From the NCBI GenBank assembly GCA_017464645.1, contig JAFTZF010000038.1, positions 1 to 6,128 of the forward strand: a stretch of DNA of 6,128 bases, given 5' to 3'. Below are positions 1-5,223 of the stretch, piece by piece; the first letter of the stretch is position 1; every line of letters starts with the position of its first letter. The stretch is from Lachnospiraceae bacterium (lineage in GTDB: Bacteria; Bacillota_A; Clostridia; Lachnospirales; Lachnospiraceae). Both the position numbers and the translations under genes were made by a program. The notes under the pieces were generated by a model, which was not told where the DNA came from, made no database searches, and worked only from the letters and a program-made list of their open reading frames with translations.

Positions 1-103
1 CAGAAGTTTCAGATACTGCTGCATCCTCAGACAGGGTCATAACATCCGCAGTTCCTGCACTGGCTGCCGCAGGTTTATTGGCTGCTGCCACAGTTTCTTC
101 ATC
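1..103 (-). pseudogene. Ala-rich linker-like continuation in a shifted frame, running off the window
   Basis: The codon phase beginning at 103 (third base of the TAG) reads DEETVAAANKP, then an Ala/Ser/Thr/Glu-rich run with VMTLSEDAAVSETS and no stop to position 1. This is typical of an inter-domain linker. Joined after VAVVSS it makes natural sense, as if one base were missing or two extra near the TAG. No classic slippery heptamer is seen, so a mutation or sequencing error is likelier than programmed frameshifting. The in-phase read-through of the TAG instead meets a TGA after 21 codons. Confidence 0.5.
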
Positions 104-378
104 TAGGAAGAAACCACCGCTACGCGGTTCTCGTTGATACCAATAGATGCGATACCGCCATTTGCGTTTACCTGGGCCTCTTCCATGGTGCATGCTCTCC
201 AGCCCATATAGTCGTTGGTTTTCAGGGTTTTTAATACCTGCCGGCAGTCGCCCTGGGGCAGGGCAACACCCATGTTCTTGAAGATCGCTCTGGCAACTGC
301 CAGGGAATCCTTTGATTTTGCTTTCTCATCATGTTTCATGGTCCAATCAATTACATTTTTATACTGTTTTCCGTTCAT
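103..378 (-). CDS. Small uncharacterised protein with premature or frameshifted end
   Basis: A 91-residue frame started at ATG 378, chosen because a TAAAGGAGG that includes the previous gene's stop lies 8 bases upstream; the ATG at 405 lies inside the DUF1906 gene. It begins MNGKQYKNVIDWTMKH, has a lone GDC at about 44-46, a MGWRACT segment and a strand-like GGIASIGIN, and ends VAVVSS at a TAG. I do not recognise the family; the DWT...GDC...ANGG pattern loosely recalls small cysteine-peptidase or NlpC-like domains (weak guess). An Ala-rich reading frame continues past the TAG in another phase (see next entry), so this may be the front half of a broken longer protein. Confidence 0.6.
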   Translation of the reverse strand: MNGKQYKNVIDWTMKHDEKAKSKDSLAVARAIFKNMGVALPQGDCRQVLKTLKTNDYMGWRACTMEEAQVNANGGIASIGINENRVAVVSS

Positions 379-392
379 TAAATTTTCCTCCT

Positions 393-1067
393 TTACCACA
401 TGCATGCAAGGACCTTTTCATCTCTTGCATAAACATCTTCTACTACAAATTTATCAAATACTGTTTTGCCGCAAGCCCACAGGTGCATATCCTCAGGCTG
501 CAGGGCAGACGGACAATAGGGCTCCCATTTTGCAGGTACTCCTGCCCGTTTGGGTTCCGTCGCGCCATACATAGCCCTTGCCTCATTTGTGGACGTAATA
601 AACTGCACATAATGGCTGCACTGACGGTCAAAATTAAAGTTTTTGGACGAATCGGTGTTGCCGATAAATCCCGGCACATAACCGTAGAAGGATAGAACTC
701 GTCCAAACGTGATCATCCAGTTGTGGTTAATACTCCACTCCGGCTTGACTTCCACAAAAATTGCAATTCCTTTATACGGCGGGATCCCCAGCCTTTTTGC
801 AACCTGAACTACATAGATTGCATCATTTGTACCATTGTCCGCAGAAATCTGTCCTTCTGTAAAATTCCGGATCATAGGGACAATTTTACAATTCTTACTT
901 CTTAAAAAATCAATTTCCTCTTTTGTCATTGCATCCTTTCCTGCCAGGGTCCTGCCCCAGAATGCAGGAAAGCATTTTTTTCGCATGATCCATTCATACA
1001 TGGTGTAGCCATTTTTCAGCCTTTTATTGGCCGGAATGGCTGAATTAACACCAAAAATATTTTTCAT
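393..1067 (-). CDS. DUF1906 (Rv2525c-like, glycoside-hydrolase-like) domain protein
   Basis: A 224-residue protein started at ATG 1067, chosen because AAAGGAAA lies about 9 bases before it; an upstream ATG at 1181 would overlap the amidase end. The pattern fits DUF1906: FGVNSA at 5-10 after the start, FWGRTL at 36-41, MTKEEIDFLRSKNCKIVPM, then NGTNDAIYVVQVAKRLGIP at 78-96, the strand IAIFVEVKPEW at 101-111, and FYGYVPGFIGN at 127-137. Family knowledge: a TIM-barrel related to GH25 lysozymes, thought to act on peptidoglycan or glycans. Oddity: the strand that usually carries an Asp (as in YFAVD) has Glu106 here, so activity is uncertain. There is no signal peptide. Its place after holin and amidase suggests a second lytic or wall-modifying enzyme (inference). 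A 50-base gap with no terminator separates it from the amidase. Confidence 0.82.
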   Translation of the reverse strand: MKNIFGVNSAIPANKRLKNGYTMYEWIMRKKCFPAFWGRTLAGKDAMTKEEIDFLRSKNCKIVPMIRNFTEGQISADNGTNDAIYVVQVAKRLGIPPYKGIAIFVEVKPEWSINHNWMITFGRVLSFYGYVPGFIGNTDSSKNFNFDRQCSHYVQFITSTNEARAMYGATEPKRAGVPAKWEPYCPSALQPEDMHLWACGKTVFDKFVVEDVYARDEKVLACMW

Positions 1068-1117
1068 ACTCTGAATTTCCTTTCTTATCTTTCTTTTTTC
1101 GGAATCCGGCTTTGGCT

Positions 1118-2014
1118 TTAACCAGTCCGTCCATCCGCAGTCTTCACCACTGTCAGATACTTGGCGCTGATGGGGCTGCAAATGGAATTGTTCCCGCTTT
1201 CATTTTCGTCGATGACCACCCGGTCTGCTTTCGGCGTTCCCTTTACATACCAGCGCTGCCGTTTTACCCAGGTGGGGACGATCTTGCCGGTATAATATGT
1301 AGCGTTCTCGGCGATGGAGACCAGGTCCCCGTCGGCGATGCGGGTGGATGCAACGGCAGACTCCGGCGCTTGGGCCGTTTCTGTTTTCACTGCTCCTTGG
1401 GCAGTCTCCTCTTTGGTACAAAGATCCTGCTCTCCCAGGGTTTCCAGAATCTTGGAAACCGCCGCCCGGAAATTAGCCATGGTCTCGCCGAAGTTCCTCA
1501 TCCAATGCTCCGGATCTGCGTGGTTGCTTCCATAGCCCCGCTTGTGGGCCTCTGCGTGGCCTACCACCTGATCCACGGGGATGTTGTAGGTCTGACACAG
1601 GTGGGCGGTGTATTCCGCCGCTACCGCGAACGCCTTGCGGTAATAGGTTTCATCCCGCAGACCATCCTCGCAGATCTCAAACTGGATGAATGCAGGGAAA
1701 TAGTTGTAGCTGCCCTTTTTGCCGCTTCCCACACCCCAGCAGCAGATATTCAGGGGCAGGATTTCTGCCACACGGATATTGCCATCTTTGTCGTAGCCGA
1801 TGAAGGCATGGACACAGACTTTTCTTCCGCCGGGCGTGGCGGTGTTCCAATGGTTGCCGGAGGTGTTCACTCCAACCTCCTCCGGGCAGTCCACATAACG
1901 CTTCAGATAGGGATTGTTGGCTCCTGTAGAGTGGACCACCACTCCCATGGGAGTCATTTTTCGTGCTGCCGCATAACACAGATTTTTCACTGCATGGGCC
2001 TTAATTATTTCCAT
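1118..2014 (-). CDS. N-acetylmuramoyl-L-alanine amidase (Amidase_2 endolysin) with C-terminal SH3-like domain
   Basis: A 298-residue phage-type endolysin that cuts the lactyl-amide bond between MurNAc and the stem peptide. Residues about 18-180 are the zinc amidase domain. MGVVVHSTG gives the first His ligand (H28), HAFIG (H69) follows, IQFEICED at 110-117 holds the conserved Glu, and VVGHAEAHKRGYGSNHADPEHW supplies further His (153, 157, 165) and Asp167; which of these bind zinc cannot be fixed by eye. A Thr/Ala/Glu-rich linker runs about 195-225. Residues 228-293 (GDLVSI...ATYYTGK...WYVK...VVID) form an SH3-like wall-binding domain common in clostridial prophage endolysins. There is no signal peptide, so export depends on the holin next door. 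AAAGGAGG lies 8 bases before the ATG, inside the holin's end. Confidence 0.95.
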   Translation of the reverse strand: MEIIKAHAVKNLCYAAARKMTPMGVVVHSTGANNPYLKRYVDCPEEVGVNTSGNHWNTATPGGRKVCVHAFIGYDKDGNIRVAEILPLNICCWGVGSGKKGSYNYFPAFIQFEICEDGLRDETYYRKAFAVAAEYTAHLCQTYNIPVDQVVGHAEAHKRGYGSNHADPEHWMRNFGETMANFRAAVSKILETLGEQDLCTKEETAQGAVKTETAQAPESAVASTRIADGDLVSIAENATYYTGKIVPTWVKRQRWYVKGTPKADRVVIDENESGNNSICSPISAKYLTVVKTADGRTG

Positions 2015-2017
2015 CTT

Positions 2018-2305
2018 TTACTCCTCCTTTTTTGCCTGAACATATAACTGATTTGCATAAACGCTGGCACCTGCCACAAGGACTCCCTGTGTAACAGAAG
2101 TAAATACTGCATAGGCAGCTTCCTTCATACCGGAAATCTCACTTGTTGCAATGACCCAGACTGCCGACAGCAGAACACCTGCCGCACCAATGACTGTAGG
2201 GATCCATTTGTTGGGAAGCCTGGTCTTCTTAAGGCCGGTTCCCAGAAAATACAGAACCGGCACCAAAGCCAGCAACTCCGTTTTTATATAGTCCTGATAA
2301 TTCAT
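2018..2305 (-). CDS. Phage holin, Hol44-like (holin superfamily V type)
   Basis: A 95-residue hydrophobic protein with three likely membrane segments at about 9-25, 34-53 and 62-83, and a short charged C-terminus ending KKEE. The N-terminal MNYQDYIKTELLALVPVLY, the GLKK turn, the NKWIP before segment 2, and the TQGVLVAGASVYANQ motif in segment 3 match my memory of the clostridial Hol44-type holins. Such holins form inner-membrane lesions that let the endolysin reach the wall. A GAGG overlaps the stop of the preceding gene, 7 bases from the ATG at 2305. Its stop lies 3 bases before the endolysin ATG, and the endolysin SD is inside its last codons, so holin and endolysin are tightly coupled, as expected for a lysis cassette. 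Confidence 0.88.
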   Translation of the reverse strand: MNYQDYIKTELLALVPVLYFLGTGLKKTRLPNKWIPTVIGAAGVLLSAVWVIATSEISGMKEAAYAVFTSVTQGVLVAGASVYANQLYVQAKKEE

Positions 2306-2314
2306 CGCATTTCC

Positions 2315-2605
2315 TCAAGTAAGAATCAGCCCGATAACAGTGGAAATCAGACCACCGGCCAGTGCCGCAATGATCGCTGTGACGATCTGCTGTATCCGAG
2401 CTTTGGGCTGACCCTCAATGGCATCAATCTTCTGCTCGTGACGCGCCAGATGTTCATTGGTATGTTTCAGTTCTGTAGCCAGTGTAACCAGAGTCTCATT
2501 CATCGTGCGAATCTCCATCTGAACTGCCTTTAAATCTGAAATATCCCGTTCCAGCATTCTCAATCGCTGCTCATGTCTCTCCAAAACAATCTGTGCTTCT
2601 TCCAT
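2315..2605 (-). CDS. XhlA/BhlA-like lysis accessory protein (coiled coil plus one membrane helix)
   Basis: A 96-residue protein. Residues 1 to about 65 are charged and heptad-like (repeated Leu/Met/Ile with Glu, Arg, His), predicting a coiled coil. Residues 72-95 are one hydrophobic helix (AIIAALAGGLISTVIGLIL) ending at the C-terminus. Size and layout match the XhlA haemolysin family, which works with a holin and endolysin in the lysis of PBSX-type Bacillus prophages and permeabilises or anchors at the membrane. An AAAGGAGG at 2612-2619 sits 6 bases before the ATG, the strongest SD for this module, which fits a first gene of a transcript. The stop is 9 bases from the holin start, so the two are co-translated. 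A generic coiled-coil membrane protein without lytic function remains possible. Confidence 0.75.
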   Translation of the reverse strand: MEEAQIVLERHEQRLRMLERDISDLKAVQMEIRTMNETLVTLATELKHTNEHLARHEQKIDAIEGQPKARIQQIVTAIIAALAGGLISTVIGLILT

Positions 2606-2637
2606 GAGATACCTCCTTTCTTTTTTATTACACCTGT

Positions 2638-2643
2638 ATTATA
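2638..2643 (-). promoter_or_regulatory. Candidate -10 box (TATAAT) for the lysis genes
   Basis: A consensus TATAAT on the minus strand, 32 bases upstream of the XhlA-like start codon. No good -35 is found at 17 bases: the nearest candidate, TGGACA inside the inverted repeat, is 21 bases away, and there is no TG extended -10. A promoter here would therefore be weak or activator-dependent. The T-rich context also makes a chance match plausible. Confidence 0.35.
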
Positions 2644-2647
2644 AAAG

Positions 2648-2676
2648 TTAAACTGGACAGGTTTTGTCCAGTTTAA
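2648..2676 (-). terminator. Perfect 12-bp inverted repeat: intrinsic terminator or operator
   Basis: Arms TTAAACTGGACA (2648-2659) and TGTCCAGTTTAA (2665-2676) are exact complements around a 5-base loop. On the minus strand the hairpin starts 15 bases after the DNRLRE-like gene stop. An A/T-rich tract (2677-2687) precedes it, and a modest T-run, CTTTTAT, follows it. That fits a rho-independent terminator of medium quality, with only four consecutive T's. Because a TATAAT box begins only four bases past the hairpin, it could equally be an operator for a repressor or activator of the lysis genes. Confidence 0.6.
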
Positions 2677-2691
2677 AAAAATTTTTTCTTA

Positions 2692-3831
2692 TTATTGATA
2701 GTGAATTTCGTAAATTTGAGGTGCAAAGCAACTGTCTCCTGTGGAAACTGCACAAAAACCACCTATGTCATTTTGTGACTTTAGAACAATCCCGGGAAAT
2801 GGGAGTAAATTTCCGGTCCTTGCGTCTGCCATAAGCCTCGTAAGGTCAAGATCCCGGTAACTGCCCCTGACCTCCCCGTTAGAAATAAAGTTGCCCACCG
2901 CCGCTTTATTGTTCCAGTTTGAACCAAAGCTGCAGAAACGGCCGGCTGCTTCATAGGCGCTTACACCCACGGGGCCTTTATCCAGCTTGGGCAGATGGGC
3001 CACCACCCGGAGAATGCGTTTATCCATCAGCTCGGTCATCCGCCCGAAATCCGGCCGGGAATAGAGCCACTGCTCCCCGTATTCTCCTGTGGTGCCTAGG
3101 AAGGCTGCGGTGCCAAAGGCATTGTTGGTCTTTGGATCGGCGCTCTCCACCGTAGTATCCAGAATCAGTTTTTCTTCGTAGAGATTCAGCTCCAGCAGCA
3201 TCCATTTCCCAGCAGGACTGCAGGGTGTCACCGTAAGGCTGTACCTGCGGTCGGAGTGCTTCTGATATGTAATTTTAGCCGGCGCAATGATATTTCCCTG
3301 CTCATCCCCAGTCCCCAGGCAGGACATGGTAATAAAGGGCGGGAAGACTCCTTTTACCAAAGAAACCTGTTTCCCATTGGCCCGCACTCCCAAGAACGGG
3401 GTTCCCAATTCCAGTTCAAAGGAAAAGGGCTTGCCATCCTCACAGGCGGCCTGCAGCAGCAGGCCGTTTGTGGTGGGATAAAACCTGTGCTTTCCCCAGT
3501 GCAGTTCTCTGTCAGATACAAAGGAAACCGGGCCCTTCAGGGAGATCAGGCAATAGCCTGCTTTGTTTTCCATTACGATCTGATTGGAAAAAGAAACAGT
3601 TACATTGCTGCCCACATAGTAAATACCGTCATCTCCCCGGTGGAATTTCAAATCTATCATTTTTCTTGTCTGCCTGTTGTAAATGGGGGCGCTGAAATAG
3701 TAAGCTGTCTTAGTCCCATCCGGCTCATCTGCAACCAGGCAATAACGGTTTGTATTTTCATAGTCAATTACCAGCAAAGCCCCGTCCCGGAGCTTTGCAA
3801 TTTCATCTAAAATGGAACGAATCGTTCCCAC
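2692..3831 (-). CDS. DNRLRE-like domain protein, putative surface or tail-associated protein
   Basis: About 379 residues if started at GTG 3831, with no signal peptide or membrane segment. Residues 1-220 are rich in predicted beta strands with alternating aromatic and small residues and match no family I recognise. Residues about 223-379 fit the DNRLRE pattern: a start like DTTVESADPKTNN, a small GT/GE turn region, a helix-poor middle with SNWNN, then a DLDLTRLM segment, a GIVLKS strand and a final PQIYEIHY strand. DNRLRE domains usually sit on extracellular or cell-surface proteins, often repeated; here there is one copy, at the C-terminus. Only 18 bases separate it from the ligase stop, so it should be co-transcribed with the ligase and BtrH-like genes; a possible terminator follows its stop. 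Its position just before a holin-endolysin cassette, where tail-fibre or baseplate genes often end, suggests a particle-tip or receptor-binding role (inference). The start codon is uncertain (see the palindrome entry). Confidence 0.72.
   Translation of the reverse strand: MGTIRSILDEIAKLRDGALLVIDYENTNRYCLVADEPDGTKTAYYFSAPIYNRQTRKMIDLKFHRGDDGIYYVGSNVTVSFSNQIVMENKAGYCLISLKGPVSFVSDRELHWGKHRFYPTTNGLLLQAACEDGKPFSFELELGTPFLGVRANGKQVSLVKGVFPPFITMSCLGTGDEQGNIIAPAKITYQKHSDRRYSLTVTPCSPAGKWMLLELNLYEEKLILDTTVESADPKTNNAFGTAAFLGTTGEYGEQWLYSRPDFGRMTELMDKRILRVVAHLPKLDKGPVGVSAYEAAGRFCSFGSNWNNKAAVGNFISNGEVRGSYRDLDLTRLMADARTGNLLPFPGIVLKSQNDIGGFCAVSTGDSCFAPQIYEIHYQ
3814..3828. repeat. Perfect 15-bp palindrome over the DNRLRE-like gene start
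   Basis: On the minus strand it reads GGAACGATTCGTTCC: seven-base arms around one central base, or as RNA a 6-bp stem with an AUU loop. It begins two bases after an AGGAGG (3831-3836). The annotated-style GTG at 3829-3831 overlaps that SD and so has no usable spacing to it. The in-frame ATT at 3820-3822 lies 8 bases after the SD, the ideal distance, exactly in the loop. No in-frame ATG exists nearby. It could be a rare ATT start, a translational control hairpin, a protein-binding site, or chance. Confidence 0.6.
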
Positions 3832-3836
3832 CTCCT
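3831..3836 (-). promoter_or_regulatory. SD site (AGGAGG) that conflicts with the GTG start
   Basis: A consensus AGGAGG whose last G is also the first base of the GTG codon at 3829-3831. It lies in the 18-base gap after the ligase stop and can serve a start only if initiation is at a downstream non-ATG codon, best ATT at 3820-3822 or ACG at 3823-3825. Confidence 0.6.
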
Positions 3837-3849
3837 GTCTTTCATACTT

Positions 3850-5223
3850 TTATATACTTCTGATAATTTTGCCGGACCCGCTTCTGGGCAGTTTCTCCAC
3901 AAGTTCTATGGACGCAGGCACTTGAAAGGTTGGAAGACACTGAATGCAGAGCTGCTTTACCTCCTCTACGGAAGTGAATTCTCCGACGATCTTCATGCCG
4001 ATCTGTGTCCCATAAACATTTTGATAGCCATACACCAGCACCTCTTTTACCCGTTCATCCATCCGGACTGCCGCTTCGATCTCAGCCGGATAGATATTCA
4101 TACCGGCTTTTACAATGAGGTTGTCCCGACGTCCTTTGATCTTCAGCAGGCCCTTTCGATTGATCACAGCCACATCCCCGGTGCAAAGCCAGCCGTCCTG
4201 CAGAACCTCTGCTGTCTTTTCCGGATTCTGATAATAGCCCTGCATGACATTATCTCCCTTTACCCACAGAATTCCTTTCTCCCCTGCCCTGGCAATGGTT
4301 CCGTTTGCCTTAACGATTTTAATAGAGACAGATTTCAATGGGATCCCCACACAATCGGGGCAGTCCAGGAACAGCTCCGGTGGCAGATAACTTACCCGGG
4401 GACCAGCCTCAGTCAATCCATAGACATGATAGATATTGCAGTCCGGAAAGGCCTCCTGGATCCGATCCCCTGCCTTTCTATCCATACATTCTCCGCTGAC
4501 ACAAAGATACTTTAGTTTCCAGTTGTCCTGGGGCATTTTGCGTTTCAGCCTGGCCATCATGCCCACCAGTGTGGGTGTACCGCAAAAAGCAGTAACCCCA
4601 CACTCTCTGACCAGCTTCAGCGCCTTCATAGGATGAAACTCTCCCGAATAGAAGCGGATCTTTACTCCTTTTACCAGGGCCGTCAGAAACTCGCCCGTCA
4701 GGACCGCACAGTGATACAGGGGTCTGGTGATCAGGATCGTATCGGTTTGATCGATACCGAAATAGTCAGTAATGTCTGTTACATTGGTAATAATATTGTC
4801 TTCGCTCAGCATGGCCCCTTTGGGTAGCCCCGTAGTTCCCGAGGTGCACATGATCAATGCAGGCGGGTTTTCAGGCTGGATGTACTGGCTGTCTGAAACT
4901 TCATAAATCTGAAACTCACTGTCAAAATCCATGATCGCAGCGTCCGGACTTATGGTGCACAGAATCTTGCTGCAGTGCTTCTCTCCATAGCGTACCGACA
5001 GGGGCACTGCCGTAACATCCGCGGCAAAGCATCCCAGAAGCGCCATTGCAGCCGCCATCTCTGAGCTGCAGCAGATGGCGCAGCAATGGATTCCCTCTAA
5101 TTTTCGGGCAAACAGCTCTGCCCAGATTACCAGTTCTCCATAGGTCATCTGCGCATCGTTCTCGCAGACCACCTGGCCCGGACAGTTGAGCATCTTTGCC
5201 TTTATAAATTCCCAAAGTTTCAT
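3850..5223 (-). CDS. ANL-superfamily AMP-dependent synthetase/ligase (acyl-activating enzyme)
   Basis: A complete 457-residue adenylate-forming enzyme. Expected reaction: carboxylic acid plus ATP gives acyl-AMP, then transfer to CoA or a carrier-protein phosphopantetheine thiol, in the cytoplasm. Motifs in order: P-loop CTSGTTGLPKG at 126-136, YGLTEAG at 268-274, GWLCTGD at 344-350, hinge/A8 KGRRDNLIVKAG at 363-374 followed by NIYPAEIE, and the C-terminal lysine motif PRSGSGK with Lys452. All canonical sites are present, so it should be active, and 457 residues is on the short side for the family. It has no fused carrier or transferase domain. I count 21 cysteines, including a CCAICC cluster at 47-52. 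The ATG at 5223 overlaps the upstream stop (ATGA); an AGGAGG lies 12 bases upstream, a somewhat long spacing. Its partner in the BtrH-like gene suggests loading of an acyl carrier protein rather than CoA metabolism (inference). The acid substrate cannot be read from the sequence. Confidence 0.93.
   Translation of the reverse strand: MKLWEFIKAKMLNCPGQVVCENDAQMTYGELVIWAELFARKLEGIHCCAICCSSEMAAAMALLGCFAADVTAVPLSVRYGEKHCSKILCTISPDAAIMDFDSEFQIYEVSDSQYIQPENPPALIMCTSGTTGLPKGAMLSEDNIITNVTDITDYFGIDQTDTILITRPLYHCAVLTGEFLTALVKGVKIRFYSGEFHPMKALKLVRECGVTAFCGTPTLVGMMARLKRKMPQDNWKLKYLCVSGECMDRKAGDRIQEAFPDCNIYHVYGLTEAGPRVSYLPPELFLDCPDCVGIPLKSVSIKIVKANGTIARAGEKGILWVKGDNVMQGYYQNPEKTAEVLQDGWLCTGDVAVINRKGLLKIKGRRDNLIVKAGMNIYPAEIEAAVRMDERVKEVLVYGYQNVYGTQIGMKIVGEFTSVEEVKQLCIQCLPTFQVPASIELVEKLPRSGSGKIIRSI

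Noticed and set aside
1068..1181. The longer start (ATG 1181) for the DUF1906 protein
   Set aside because: It would overlap the amidase end by 64 bases, and the extra residues do not fit the family; ATG 1067 has a good SD.
1112..2047. A 311-codon plus-strand open frame
   Set aside because: It is antisense to the amidase gene, which has clear catalytic motifs, an SD and coupling to the holin. The plus-strand product is rich in Cys, His and Gly and has no domain pattern.
3256..3810. A 184-codon plus-strand open frame
   Set aside because: It lies opposite the DNRLRE-like gene, has no SD or operon context and no recognisable motif.
3809..3847. A short minus-strand ORF from ATG 3845 (12 residues) across the DNRLRE-like start, as a possible leader peptide
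   Set aside because: No SD precedes it, and it overlaps both the SD and the palindrome; nothing supports its translation.
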